Below, one piece after another: positions 23,990-35,413 of a stretch of 53,085 bases of DNA. The notes under the pieces are model-generated. The model was given only the letters and a program-made list of their open reading frames with translations. It was not told where the DNA came from and made no database searches. This DNA comes from Deinococcus radiopugnans ATCC 19172 (GTDB taxonomy: Bacteria > Deinococcota > Deinococci > Deinococcales > Deinococcaceae), in assembly GCF_006335125.1 (NCBI RefSeq), contig NZ_VDMO01000024.1, positions 1 to 53,085 of the forward strand. The letters are read 5' to 3'. Each line of letters begins with the position of its first letter. Positions within the stretch are counted from its first letter, which is position 1. The translations under genes were made by a program, and so were the position numbers.

Positions 23990-26281
23990 ATGACGGTCCT
24001 TCCAACGATGGGTCCCGGCGATTTCGCCTTCCCGGAGCTGGTGGGCCGAGGTCACGAACTCGCGGTGGCACGCGAACTCCTGACCCGCCCGGATCTCCAG
24101 GTGGTGAACATCCGTGGCCCCGGAGGCGTGGGCAAAACCCGCCTGGCCCAGGCGGTGCTGGTGGACCTGTTTCCCACCTTTGACCTGGGCGGGTGCTTCG
24201 TGGATCTCGCCTCTCGGCGCGGCGAGGGGCAGCTGCTGCCTGCCCTGGTCCAGGCGCTGCACCTGCCGCCCTCGCCGGAGCCGGCTCTGGATCAGCTCGC
24301 CGCGATCGGGACGCGCTCGATTCTCCTGGTGCTCGATAACCTCGAACACCTGCCGCACCCCGAAGCGGACCTCGCAGCCTTGGCCGAGCGCCTGCCCGGA
24401 GCACGACTGTTGGTCACCAGCCGCCGCGTGCTGCACCTGCGCCGGGTGCAGGAACTGCCCCTGGGGCCCCTGGCGCTGCCGGAGGGCCCGGAAGCAGCCG
24501 GAGACAGTCCCGCTGTCCAGCTGTTCGTTCAGCGCGCGCAGGAGGTCGAGCCCGACTTTGCCCTGACCCCAGAGAACGCTCCGTTGCTGACGGCCATCTG
24601 CCGCGCCCTGGACGGTCTGCCGCTGGCCCTGGAGCTGGCGGCCGCCCGCCTGCGTGCTGTGGATCTGAATGGCCTGCTGGCCTGGCTGAACGCACCCCTC
24701 CAGGTGCTGACGGGCGGTCCCCTGGACGACGCACCACGCCGTCAGTCCCTGCGCAATGCCGTCCGCTGGAGTGTTGATCTGCTCACCCCCACCGAGCGCG
24801 AAGTGTTCCTGGCTTGCGGTGCCTTTCTCGGCGGGTTCACGCTGAATGCCCTGGAGACGGTGGCGGGCGTGGACGAGACCCAGGCCGTCTTGATCGCTCT
24901 GGTCGAGCACAGTCTGGTGCAGCGCGCGGCCGGCCCGGAACCCCGCTGGCGATTGCTGGAACCCGTGCGGGAGTACGCGGCCGAAGATGGACGGGCCTCA
25001 GGACGATCCGGGCGACTGGCGGACCGTCATGCCCACTTCTTCTTGTCCATGGCCGAACACCTCATGTCGACTGGGGGTGACTTGACGCCTGATGCCATGA
25101 CCCTCCTCCGGGCTGACGACGCCAATCTGCATGCGGCCCTGGAATTTTTTATCGCTGCTGGAGCGGCCGAGGAAGCGCAGCGCTTCGTACAGGCGCTGAC
25201 CGGGTACTGGGCGAGCCAGGGGAGACTTTCCAGGGCGGTGCCCCTGTGCACCCGGGTGCTGAACCTGCCCGGGGAGCCTCTGAGTGCCCGGCGGGCGGAC
25301 GTGTTGCAATCATCTGCCTGGCTGGCGCTTCGGAACCATCAGCACGGCCAGGCCGTGGCGTGGGGCCGTGAGGCTCTGGATCTCTGGCGGGCCCTCGGAG
25401 ACCGTGCCGGTGAAGCCTCGGCCCTGTCCACCCTCGCCGATATCCTTTCCAGTCAGGGCCAGACTGCGCCGGCCGTCGAGTGCTTCCAGCAGGCCCTGGG
25501 GTGGGCAGAAGCGCAGCGCGACCTGCCGCTTCAGGCGCAGACGCGGCACAATCTGGGCTTCACGCTGGGTCAGGCCGGGCAGTATGAGGCCGCCCTGGAA
25601 CAACTGGGCCACGCCCTGGACACTTGGAAAGCACTGAACAATCCCGTCGGCGAAGCCTACACCAGTGCCGTGTGTGCGCGGTTGAGTGCCCTGCAAGGCC
25701 ACCTCGACGCCAGCGTGGCCCACCTGCAACGCAGCTGGTCCCTGGGGCGGCCACTCCATGACGTTTTTTTCGAAGAAAGTCTGCTGTATATCGCGGCGCT
25801 GCTGTCCCAACGTCGGGGTCAACTGACGCTGGCGGTCTGGCTGTCGGCGGCCAGCGTCGCCGTCCAGCGGCGCTCCGATGTTCGAATGCCAGCTTCCTGC
25901 GAAGTCGAACGTGGGGCGCTGGTCGATGACCTGCGCGCCGAGCTGTCCACAGCCGAATTCACGGCGGCCTGGGGCATGGGAATGAAGGCCGGGCCGGAAG
26001 CCGTCGCCGCCCAGCTGGACGAGCTCGTTGTGGTTGCGGGCCAGGGCTCGCTGCCGGAGAATCACCTGACACCGCGAGAGCGAGAGGTGATCCTCCTCGT
26101 GGCTGAGGGGCACAGCGACAAGAAGATCGCGCAGGCGCTGGGCATCCGTCCGAGTACGGTCGGGAAGCACGTGGCCAGCCTGCTGGGCAAGCTGGAAGTG
26201 CACAACCGCGTGGAGCTCACCCGCTGGGTCATCGGGCACGGGCTGACCGCTGGGATCGAATCCAAGCCGCCCCATTCATGA
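23990..26281 (+). CDS. STAND-ATPase/LuxR-family transcriptional regulator
   Basis: Protein of 763 residues. Walker A GPGGVGKT at 43-50 with Walker B LLVLDNLEHLP; the usual NB-ARC continuation (LLVTSRRVLHL; ALDGLPLALELAAARLRAVD) follows. Residues ~300-650 are helical TPR-like repeats (EASALSTLADILSSQGQTAP; LPLQAQTRHNLGFTLGQAGQ). The C-terminus is a LuxR helix-turn-helix (LTPREREVILLVAEG; IRPSTVGKHVASLLGKLEVH). It is an intact relative of the broken gene at 6433-8739: same domain order, nearly equal length, same C-terminal sequence GKL-VHNRVEL. The inducing signal is unknown; neighbours are decayed signalling genes and a CheY-like protein. Confidence 0.85.
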   Translation: MTVLPTMGPGDFAFPELVGRGHELAVARELLTRPDLQVVNIRGPGGVGKTRLAQAVLVDLFPTFDLGGCFVDLASRRGEGQLLPALVQALHLPPSPEPALDQLAAIGTRSILLVLDNLEHLPHPEADLAALAERLPGARLLVTSRRVLHLRRVQELPLGPLALPEGPEAAGDSPAVQLFVQRAQEVEPDFALTPENAPLLTAICRALDGLPLALELAAARLRAVDLNGLLAWLNAPLQVLTGGPLDDAPRRQSLRNAVRWSVDLLTPTEREVFLACGAFLGGFTLNALETVAGVDETQAVLIALVEHSLVQRAAGPEPRWRLLEPVREYAAEDGRASGRSGRLADRHAHFFLSMAEHLMSTGGDLTPDAMTLLRADDANLHAALEFFIAAGAAEEAQRFVQALTGYWASQGRLSRAVPLCTRVLNLPGEPLSARRADVLQSSAWLALRNHQHGQAVAWGREALDLWRALGDRAGEASALSTLADILSSQGQTAPAVECFQQALGWAEAQRDLPLQAQTRHNLGFTLGQAGQYEAALEQLGHALDTWKALNNPVGEAYTSAVCARLSALQGHLDASVAHLQRSWSLGRPLHDVFFEESLLYIAALLSQRRGQLTLAVWLSAASVAVQRRSDVRMPASCEVERGALVDDLRAELSTAEFTAAWGMGMKAGPEAVAAQLDELVVVAGQGSLPENHLTPREREVILLVAEGHSDKKIAQALGIRPSTVGKHVASLLGKLEVHNRVELTRWVIGHGLTAGIESKPPHS

Positions 26282-26724
26282 GTGGCCTGGACTGACCTCA
26301 GCCGTGAACACGACAGCCACGACAGCGTCGGCGCACAGGGAGAGTCTGCTCCGGTCAGACGTGTGGCCGCGTTGATGCCCTGCACCTTCCGACGACAGAC
26401 CGGGGTCTCCCGAATTCTCACGGGGTTCCCTGCGCGCACCGTGCGCAATTCTCACCTCACCATCTGCGGCATGATCCCTTCCATCCCCGAGCAGTCGTGG
26501 CCCGGACCCTCCAGAAGGCCGAACTGGCGGACCTGCGGACGGAGGGCCATGAAAGCTACGAACGTCAGCGGAGCTGGGTCTGTCCCAGGAGCACGGTGGC
26601 AGCGCGCAGGAGCTGCCCGCTTCTACCAGCATGAACAGAGTTACGAGCAGGACCTGGAGGGCGGGCGCCAGCGGTGACACCGCTCTGACCGCGAGTGGTG
26701 AAGGTGAGGAGAAGGTGCCAGGCG
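26282..26724. other. Region without a recognisable gene
   Basis: Open frames exist on both strands, but none shows a domain, signal or ribosome site. The piece ARTLQKAELADLRTEGHESY near 26498 looks protein-like but could not be assigned. Confidence 0.3.
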
Positions 26725-27153
26725 TTAGCTAGCCTGACCCGCCCGTCTGGTGGTGCGGTTGACCTGCCAGTAGTGCAGAAAGGTCTCGACCTGTTGCAGA
26801 AACGCAGTAAAGGTGGCCGACTTCACCAGATAGGAACTGGCATGCAAGGTATACGCCTGACTGATGTCCTGCCGGGCATCCGAGGTGGACAGGATCACCA
26901 CCGGAATATGGACTCGGTGTGGATCGTTCTTGAGAACCTTGAGCAACTCAAATCCACTCATGCCTGGCATGTTGAGGTCCAGCAGGATCACCTCCGGTTC
27001 GAACGTCGGGTCGTCGAACAACGTCAGGGCCTCGCGTCCACTCCCGACACAGGTCAACATGCAGTCCGGGCAGAGGGCTTCAAACGCCTCTTGCGCGAGC
27101 AAGCGGTCCTGGGGACTATCGTCCACCAGCAGATAGTGGGAGGGGAACAGCAT
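26725..27153 (-). CDS. CheY-like single-domain response regulator
   Basis: Protein of 142 residues made of one receiver domain: acidic pair D11-D12 (LLVDDSPQDR), phospho-acceptor D59 in VILLDLNMPGMSGFEL, Thr/Ser in VVILSTSDA and K111 in YLVKSATF. All residues for phosphorylation are kept. It has no output domain, so it probably signals by protein contact, as Rcp1-type partners of phytochrome kinases do. The tail is basic. On its strand TATAGT lies 7 bases before ATG 27153, so the transcript has almost no leader. A partner kinase is not adjacent; only a kinase remnant lies 3 kb away. Confidence 0.85.
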   Translation of the reverse strand: MLFPSHYLLVDDSPQDRLLAQEAFEALCPDCMLTCVGSGREALTLFDDPTFEPEVILLDLNMPGMSGFELLKVLKNDPHRVHIPVVILSTSDARQDISQAYTLHASSYLVKSATFTAFLQQVETFLHYWQVNRTTRRAGQAS

Positions 27154-27160
27154 AGCCGCG

Positions 27161-27166
27161 ACTATA
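27161..27166 (-). promoter_or_regulatory. -10 element of the CheY-like gene
   Basis: TATAGT on the minus strand, 7 bases ahead of ATG 27153; near-consensus -10 for a leaderless gene. Confidence 0.55.
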
Positions 27167-28088
27167 GGCCGTTCTGCCCCAGCCCCTGTCGAAGATGTCG
27201 AAAGCGCGAGGACGCCTTGTGCTGGCGACGCGACGTCCGTGGGGTTGCGATCGATGTCCAGGAAGGCAGAACAGGGGGTCAGATTAGCCTCCAGGACCCT
27301 TACAGCCTGCCAAAACTACACCTGGTTTTTGCCGTGTTTACCGTATCCGGTGTCGACCAACCTGAGATCAGGCTGGGGCATCCCCCCGTCTGGCAGGCTG
27401 ATTCATCTGATGTTTCGTCCGCATTTCAGCCCTCTCCTGCTGGTGGAGCGTCAAGCGGCACCCCCTCAGCCTGGGCCGCCTGGCGCCGGCGATCATCAAA
27501 GGTTAAAAACTCGATTTCGTCTTCGTCGAAGCCCAGCGGTGCAGGCTGGGCACCGACCAGATGCACGGCGTCCATCGCCCGCAGGCCGAGCGACGCGTGG
27601 CGAATGCCCAACGCTGAAACGTCTTGCGACGTCCCATCGTCCACCGGCACCACCTCGAAGGTCTCTCAATCGCGTCGACAGAAAGAAGGTGGCGGCGGCG
27701 GGATCGCGGTATGCCGGCAGGAGAATGGGGAGCATGGGTCCATGCCCGTCCGCGGCACGCCGCAGCCCGGGCGCGCTCCCGCCGCCCAGCCCGTCCAGAT
27801 GCTGTTCAGAACCCCGCCGACGTTCCCGGTGGTGGAGTTCCTCGGGCAGCAGCGGAGCGAACTTGATGTCCCATGGCCGAAGGGCCTCATCCCTGACCTG
27901 AAGGTCGCGCGCGTGGGCAGGACCGGCATGTTTCGCTGTTTCAGCGGGAAGCGGTGGCGAGAGGGCTGGCCGTCTCTCACCGCTCACCGCCTGCCGGCGT
28001 CAAGTTGCCAGAACCCAACGGATCCAGGCTGTCAGGAACATTCCACCTGTTCGGCGCTGACCGGGGGAGGATGGCCTGATGGCCCGTC
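27167..28088. other. Long gene-poor stretch
   Basis: About 920 bases whose only recognisable content is the PIN-domain remnant at 27426-27690. Plus-strand frames across 27240-27900 show no domain. The stretch looks like decayed accessory DNA between the regulator region and the conserved cobalamin cluster. Confidence 0.4.
27426..27690 (-). pseudogene. Remnant of a PIN-domain protein
   Basis: The minus-strand frame from 27653 reads VVPVDDGTSQDVSALGIRHA, LGLRAMDAVHLVGAQ and EIEFLTFDDRRRQAAQAEGV. This is the C-terminal half of a PIN ribonuclease: the AMDAVHL helix holds one acidic metal ligand and LTFDDR the last. The upstream part (FFLSTRLRD) is in another frame, and no start or first acidic residue was found. 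A companion antitoxin is not visible. It is therefore probably a dead VapC-like gene. Confidence 0.45.
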
Positions 28089-29148
<1,060 letters not shown>

Positions 29149-29159
<11 letters not shown>

Positions 29160-29675
29160 GGAACTCCTGGGAAGGTTTGAGTCGAAGGGGCAGGCCACTG
29201 ACCAGCACAAACGCCTCGTCGCTGGCCGCCGCGCAACGCTGATTGGCCCAGCCCAGCACGTCGCGGTAACGGCGGGCCAGCGCGTTGTCGGGCACGATGC
29301 CCAGCCCCACCTCGTTGGACACCAGCACGGTCAGCCCAGGGCGCGCACGGGCGGCGGCCAGCAACCCGCCGACGGCGTCCAGCATGGCCGCGTCCGTCCA
29401 CTCCGCCAGCAGCATGTTGCTGACCCACAGGCTCAGGCAGTCCAGCAGCAGCGTGGGGCTTTCGACGTTCTGGACGGCCTGAACCACCTTGATGGGTTCT
29501 TCCACCGTGGTCCACGCCGCTGGCCGATCCGCGCGGTGACGCCGAATGCGTTCGGTCATTTCATCATCAAACGCCTGGGCGGTGGCGAGGTAGGTCACGG
29601 CCCCGCCGGCCGCGGCGGCGCGGGCCTCGGCAAAGCTGCTCTTGCCGCTGCGCGCGCCGCCAGTCACGTATAAAA

Positions 29676-29679
<4 letters not shown>
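29149..29679 (-). CDS. cobU: Adenosylcobinamide kinase / adenosylcobinamide-phosphate guanylyltransferase
   Basis: Protein of 176 residues. P-loop GGARSGKSSFAE lies at the N-terminus (residues 6-17); IRRHRADRPAAWTTVEEP holds the His that becomes guanylylated; LLDCLSLWVSNML and VLVSNEVGLGIVP are further family blocks. It phosphorylates adenosylcobinamide and then transfers GMP in the nucleotide-loop pathway. ATG 29679 shares bases with the cobQ stop (ATGA) and has GGGGGA ahead, so the long upstream extension of the open frame is not real. Confidence 0.93.
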
Positions 29680-31065
<1,386 letters not shown>

Positions 31066-31073
<8 letters not shown>

Positions 31074-32085
31074 GACGTGCCTCCAGAACGGCTCCCAATG
31101 TTTCGACGAGCCGTGCATTCTCCTGTGGACTTCTGGTGGACACCCGGACGCGCTCCGGCAGACCGTAGCTGGCGCAGTCGCGTACCTTCACCCCGCAGTC
31201 CAGCACCCTCGACGCCACCGTCACCGCGTTGCCCACCTCCAGCGTCAGGTACGGTGTGCCGTGATGCCGCACCGGGCCCAGAGGACGCAGCGCGGCGGCC
31301 AGGGCTTCAGCGTCCTCCCGCACGCGGGGCAGGGTCTCGGTTAGAAACGCCCCGGCCTCCGGCAAGGCGGCCAGCGCGGCCGCCGTTCCCGCCGGCACAT
31401 GCCACGCGGGCGCGAGGTTGTCCAGCCGCTCCACGGTCTCCGGCGCGGCCAGGGCGTAGGCGGGGCGGGCGCCCACCAGCCCGTGCGCCTTGCCGGGCGA
31501 CAGCACGCGGACCACGGACGGGCCACGTGGGACGCGGCACGCAGGCACAAATGGCGCGTACGCCTCGTCCACGACCAGCAGCGCCCCGGCGCGTTGGCAG
31601 GCGGCGGCGAGGGCTTCCAGTTCCCGCTCCGAGTGCCGATGTCCGGTGGGATTGTGCGGATGACCGACGTAGACCAGCGCCACGCCGGGCCGAATCTCAT
31701 CCAGCAGGTTTTCAGGTGGGACCACGCACACCTCCGCCCGGTTCAACGCGGCGGCGCGGGCCAGCTCGCCGAAGGGGGCGTGAACGCTGAGCAAGGTGCT
31801 GCCGGGCGGCACAAATGCGCGGACGATGCGGTGAAGCAGATCCGACGCGCCCACCGCCAGCGCCACTTCCCGCGGGGCAACGCCGTGCCACTCGGCCAGC
31901 CGCCCCCGCACCGCGCGGTACGTCGGGTCTGGATAGTGGGCATGTTCGGCTTCCCGCAGCGCCCGCAGCAGCACAGGATTGGGACCGTAGGGATTGGCAT
32001 TCACGCTGAAATCCAGGCCCGAGAACGCTTCAGCGGTGGGTCCGCCGTGCTGGACACGGGCAATGAGGGGCGGCAACTCAGACAT
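31066..32085 (-). CDS. cobD: PLP-dependent threonine-phosphate decarboxylase-like aminotransferase
   Basis: Protein of 339 residues of the class I/II aminotransferase fold. Motifs: [14 protein letters not shown] at the N-terminus, [15 protein letters not shown] (substrate and PLP phosphate contact), [11 protein letters not shown], and the Schiff-base Lys in [20 protein letters not shown]. In the cob context it should supply (R)-1-aminopropan-2-ol phosphate from threonine phosphate (cobD in Salmonella naming, cobC in Pseudomonas). The gene overlaps cbiB by 8 bases upstream and cobQ by 8 bases downstream. A histidinol-phosphate aminotransferase activity is a less likely alternative. Confidence 0.85.
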
Positions 32086-32968
32086 GGTTTTTCCAGGACA
32101 GCAGCAAAAGAAGAGTGGACAGCACGAAGGTGCGGCGGGCCAGTGTCAGGGCGCGGGGCAGGTCTGCCACCTCCGGCACGCGGCCACTGGCGTTTAAAAC
32201 GTACACGCCGCGCTTGTCCAGGCGCACGCCCAGCGCCCCGGCGAAGGCGCTCATGGGATGTCCGGCATTGGGGCTGGCCGTGTTGCGGCGGTCACGCGCC
32301 CACACGCTCAGTCCCCTTCCACCCGAGGCCAGCACAGTACACAGCGCAGTCAGCCGGGCCGGGGCCAGATTCAGCATGTCGTCGGCGTGGGCGGCCCCCT
32401 TGCCGGCGTATTCCAGCGCCGGGGTGCGGTAGCCCCATAGGGCGTCGGCGGTGTTGGCGTAGCGGTACAGCGCCGCCAGCGGCAACCCGCCCACCCGGAA
32501 CCACAGCAGCGGCGCCACCACGCTGTCCGACAGGTTTTCCGCCAGGCTTTCGATGGCGGCGCCCGCCACCTCTGGAGCCGTCAATCCGGCGGTGTCGCGG
32601 CTGACCAGATGCCAGGCCAGCAACCGCCGCGCTTCGGGCAGGTTGGCCGCAGACAGGGCCGCGTGAACCTCAGCCACCGCCGAAAACAATGCGCGACGGG
32701 CCAGCAAAGGTTTGAGGAGGATGCCCTGCGTGATCCAGCCGCCGGGCAGCCGTTGAGCCAGCGTTCCGATCCCCGCCGAGGCCCCCGCGCCCAGCGCCCA
32801 CCACGCCGCACCATCGCAGAGTTGCCCAGCAGGCGATTTGGCCCTCCACCGCCCCCGCGCCCCCTTCAGATAATTCCCCATCCAGACCACCGGATGCAGC
32901 GGCGTCGGGGGTTCGCCCAGCAGGTCTAAGGCGAGGGCCAGCAGCATGGCGCGGCGCGAACCGCTCAC
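32078..32968 (-). CDS. cbiB: Adenosylcobinamide-phosphate synthase
   Basis: Protein of 296 residues, integral membrane. Family blocks: [56 protein letters not shown] and [20 protein letters not shown]. It joins the aminopropanol linker to adenosylcobyric acid in the cytoplasmic membrane. The start is GTG 32968 (a later ATG at codon 8 is possible). A 13-base gap separates it from the vapC stop, so it probably depends on read-through of the toxin-antitoxin genes or on the full operon transcript. Confidence 0.9.
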   Translation of the reverse strand: MSGSRRAMLLALALDLLGEPPTPLHPVVWMGNYLKGARGRWRAKSPAGQLCDGAAWWALGAGASAGIGTLAQRLPGGWITQGILLKPLLARRALFSAVAEVHAALSAANLPEARRLLAWHLVSRDTAGLTAPEVAGAAIESLAENLSDSVVAPLLWFRVGGLPLAALYRYANTADALWGYRTPALEYAGKGAAHADDMLNLAPARLTALCTVLASGGRGLSVWARDRRNTASPNAGHPMSAFAGALGVRLDKRGVYVLNASGRVPEVADLPRALTLARRTFVLSTLLLLLSWKNHV

Positions 32969-32981
32969 GGTCTGCCCAGCA

Positions 32982-33371
32982 TTATCTCAGCAGCGGGGTC
33001 TGAGCGTAGGAATTGATATGGCCGTCCAGTGTGACCAGTCGTAACCCGTCCTCCAGCGCCTGCGCCACCAGCATCCGGTCGAAGGGATCGCGGTGCGTCC
33101 ACTCCAGCGCCCCCGCGCGGATGGCATGTGCGGGCGAGATGTCCAGCACGTCGGCCCCCAGCCGGGAGGCAACAGAGGGAAAGTCGTCCAGCAAGGGGGC
33201 AGCTTCGGGCAGGCGTCCCAGCGCATGCTTGATGGACATTTCCCAGGCGTTCACCGCGCTTAGAACCACCTGATTCTGCGAGTCGCTGAGCTGTACCTGA
33301 AGAGAGGAGGGAATGAGTTCGGGCTTGAGCGTGATCCACAGCAGAATATGGGTATCCAGCAGCAGCCTCAC
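32982..33371 (-). CDS. PIN-domain toxin (VapC-like)
   Basis: Protein of 129 residues. The PIN metal-binding acids are present: [11 protein letters not shown] (D6), [16 protein letters not shown] (E44), [14 protein letters not shown] and [11 protein letters not shown]. This matches type II toxins that cut RNA (VapC-type, PIN fold). Its ATG overlaps the antitoxin stop as ATGA, giving tight coupling. The cassette sits between cobO and cbiB in the cobalamin operon, unusual for a toxin-antitoxin pair. Confidence 0.88.
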   Translation of the reverse strand: MRLLLDTHILLWITLKPELIPSSLQVQLSDSQNQVVLSAVNAWEMSIKHALGRLPEAAPLLDDFPSVASRLGADVLDISPAHAIRAGALEWTHRDPFDRMLVAQALEDGLRLVTLDGHINSYAQTPLLR

Positions 33372-33610
33372 TCCCAGTCCGCCAGTTCCTCGGCGCTGAG
33401 GGGCCGCATGGCCTCGTCTTCAAAGTCGTCGCCCAGTTCCACCGTCCCGGCCAGAAAACCAAACTCACGCTTGCGGGCCGGGGCCAGGGGCACCAGCCGC
33501 GCGTAAGGCTGACCCGCCTTGGCAAGAATAATTTCCTCGCCGGCGTGGGCGCGGTCCACCAGGTGCGCGAACTGGGTCCTGGCATCATGGATGTCAACCA
33601 CTTCCGGCAT
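33368..33610 (-). CDS. Phd/YefM-family antitoxin
   Basis: Protein of 80 residues. The N-terminus MPEVVDIHDARTQFAHLVDR and GEEIILAKAGQPYARLVPL are typical of Phd/YefM DNA-binding antitoxins; the acidic tail (LGDDFEDEAMRPLSAEEL) would cover the toxin. ATG 33610 lies 6 bases behind TAAGCT, a leaderless promoter, so the pair can be made independently of the cob operon. Autorepression by the complex is expected for the family. Confidence 0.88.
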   Translation of the reverse strand: MPEVVDIHDARTQFAHLVDRAHAGEEIILAKAGQPYARLVPLAPARKREFGFLAGTVELGDDFEDEAMRPLSAEELADWE

Positions 33611-33616
33611 GGATCC

Positions 33617-33622
33617 AGCTTA
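33617..33622 (-). promoter_or_regulatory. -10 element of the toxin-antitoxin pair
   Basis: TAAGCT on the minus strand followed by 6 bases and ATG 33610. This internal promoter inside the cob operon fits leaderless initiation; no good -35 was identified. Confidence 0.5.
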
Positions 33623-33656
33623 GGCCAGTTGGGGCGCTGGAGCTGAACCTCTTGCC

Positions 33657-34277
33657 TCAATACTCGATCCCCGTCTGCGCCCCGATGCCTGCCGCATAGG
33701 CGTGCTTGACGGGATTGATCTCGCTCACGGTGTCGGCCAGTTCGATCAGTTCGGGCAGGGCGTCGCGCCCGGTGATGACCACATGTATCTTCGGATCGCG
33801 GGCTTTGAGAACCGCCTCCACCTCCGGCCAGGCCACCCAGCCGTACTTGAGGGGATACGTGAATTCGTCCAGCACGATCAGATCGTATTCCCCCGCCTCG
33901 ATGGCCGCCCGCGCCAGCGCCCAGCCGTGCGCGGCCATCTCCGCCGAGTTGTCCAGATCGCGCGAGCGCCAGGTAAAGCCGTCGCCCAGGCCCTCGTAGG
34001 GCAGGCCCAGCGCGTCCAGCGTGCGGTGTTCGCCGAATTTGGCGTTCTCGTGCTTCAGGAACTGGAACATGCGCGTGCTTAGCCCGCGCCCGTGCGCCCG
34101 CATCATCAGGCCCAGCGCAGCGGTGGTCTTGCCCTTGCCCTTGCCCGTGTTGACGATCAGCAGGCCGCGGCGCCCCTTGCTGATGCCCTCAGCCTTTTTG
34201 TAGTTGTCGCGGTCCGCCTGCAGCTCGCGCATGGCGGCCTCGCGGCGGGCGGCGGTGGCCTCGTCCACGCTGCTCAT
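33657..34277 (-). CDS. cobO: Corrinoid adenosyltransferase (CobO/BtuR type)
   Basis: Protein of 206 residues. The P-loop [20 protein letters not shown] and the run [20 protein letters not shown] identify the CobA/CobO/BtuR family, which transfers the adenosyl group from ATP to cob(I)alamin. [18 protein letters not shown] and [20 protein letters not shown] are the downstream family blocks. Start ATG 34277 overlaps the btuF-like stop (ATGA). Next on the strand comes the toxin-antitoxin pair, 46 bases away. Confidence 0.93.
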   Translation of the reverse strand: MSSVDEATAARREAAMRELQADRDNYKKAEGISKGRRGLLIVNTGKGKGKTTAALGLMMRAHGRGLSTRMFQFLKHENAKFGEHRTLDALGLPYEGLGDGFTWRSRDLDNSAEMAAHGWALARAAIEAGEYDLIVLDEFTYPLKYGWVAWPEVEAVLKARDPKIHVVITGRDALPELIELADTVSEINPVKHAYAAGIGAQTGIEY

Positions 34278-35143
34278 TTCACCGCTTCGGGGTGGATGAA
34301 TCTGATCAGGGCGCGCAGGGCGGCCGGCAGGCGGGGGCCGGGGCGCGACAGGGCGTCGTCCTCCTCCGGGGTGGGCTTGAAAACCTTGCCGCCCTGCACC
34401 GCTTTCAGCCCGGCCCAGCCGGGACGCTTGGCCGCTTCCGCCAGAGGCAAGCCGACCATCACCTGCGGATTGGCCTGGACGATCAGTTCGGGATCAAGCT
34501 TGGGAAAGTCGCCCAGCGCGGCGGGCACGATGGTCTGCCCGCCTGCCCGGCTGATCAGCGCGCCGATGAACGAGTTGGGGCCGACGCTGTACGGCGTGGG
34601 GTCGATCTCGTAATACGTGCTGACTTTGGGCAGCTTCGCCACGCTGGCCTGCAGGGTGTTCAGCTCGGTTCGCATCTTCGTGATCAGGTTCAGTGCGCCG
34701 GTTTCGTGGTTGGTCAGTTTGCCCAGCACGGCGATCTTCTCAAAGACCTCGTTGTAGGTTTGCGCGGTGCCGCCGTAAACGGTCAGGCCCGCCGCCGCCA
34801 ATTTCTCGGTCAGGCGCGAACCCGTGGACTCGTCGGCCAGCACCAGATCGGGTTTGAGGGCCACAATCGCCTCCAGATCCGGCTGGAAGCCGCTGCCCAC
34901 CTTGGGCAATCTGTCGGTAACGGCTTTGGGGTAGTTGCTGTACACGTCGGTGGCAATCAGCTTGTCGCCCGCGCCGATGGCGATCAGGGTCTCGGTGTGG
35001 CTGGGCAGCATGGCGATGATTCGTTTCGGCTCACTCTTCAGCGTGACCTTGCGCCCCAGATCGTCGGTGACGGTCAGGGGGTAGGCGGTGGCGGCGGCGC
35101 TGGACAGCAGGGCGAGGGCGGACAGGCTCAGAAGGTGGCGCAT
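34274..35143 (-). CDS. btuF: Cobalamin-type ABC transporter substrate-binding protein (BtuF-like)
   Basis: Protein of 289 residues with signal peptide [20 protein letters not shown]. The periplasmic binding fold of the BtuF/FecB type follows: [59 protein letters not shown] and [20 protein letters not shown]. It lies downstream of a cobalamin riboswitch and fused by overlap to cobO, so a corrinoid ligand is the best guess. Permease and ATPase genes are not in this operon. ATG 35143 has CCGGAG ahead; the longer open frame runs back into the riboswitch and is not coding. Confidence 0.85.
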   Translation of the reverse strand: MRHLLSLSALALLSSAAATAYPLTVTDDLGRKVTLKSEPKRIIAMLPSHTETLIAIGAGDKLIATDVYSNYPKAVTDRLPKVGSGFQPDLEAIVALKPDLVLADESTGSRLTEKLAAAGLTVYGGTAQTYNEVFEKIAVLGKLTNHETGALNLITKMRTELNTLQASVAKLPKVSTYYEIDPTPYSVGPNSFIGALISRAGGQTIVPAALGDFPKLDPELIVQANPQVMVGLPLAEAAKRPGWAGLKAVQGGKVFKPTPEEDDALSRPGPRLPAALRALIRFIHPEAVK

Positions 35144-35196
35144 GGAAAGCTCCGGCTGGCGTGGGTGCGGCAGCGGAAGCGGGCGGCGCAGCAAGG

Positions 35197-35228
35197 AAAA
35201 AGCCCGCTCCAGCCGGGGCCAGAGCGGG
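35197..35228 (-). terminator. Attenuator hairpin between riboswitch and btuF
   Basis: On the minus strand CCCGCTC pairs with GAGCGGG around a 12-base loop and is followed by CTTTTT, 54 bases before the btuF start. This is an intrinsic terminator inside the leader, the usual expression platform of a transcription-attenuating cobalamin riboswitch: ligand-bound RNA would favour this stop. Confidence 0.75.
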
Positions 35229-35279
35229 AACAGGCGTGGGCGGGCCACGGGAAATTCAGCACTCAGATTGCGGCCCTCT

Positions 35280-35412
35280 GACGGCGAGAGGTGCTGACCC
35301 AAAAAGAGTCAGCGTCCCTGAGAGGCATTCGGGCTTCACCACAGCTTGTGGCATACCGTTGCGCGACAGCGCCGGAATCTCACCGGACTTCCCCTTCCCC
35401 AGGTGCGCGCAG
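35280..35412 (-). ncRNA. Cobalamin riboswitch
   Basis: The minus strand shows the conserved blocks in order: GGGAAGTCC, GGTGAGATTCC (35374-35384), GCTGTCGCGCAACGGT (35355-35370), a small stem CCACAAGCTGTGG, the B12-box variant GCCCGAATGCC (35324-35334) and a hairpin GCTGAC/GTCAGC at 35293-35313. These match the ligand-binding core of adenosylcobalamin riboswitches. Its output is probably the intrinsic terminator 50-90 bases downstream. It controls btuF, cobO and perhaps the rest of the block, and lies behind cobS-cobC, which it cannot control. Confidence 0.88.
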
Positions 35413-35413
35413 C

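Noticed and set aside
27239..27901. Plus-strand frame of 220 codons in the gene-poor region
   Set aside because: No domain, no ribosome site, and the opposite strand carries a recognisable PIN fragment.
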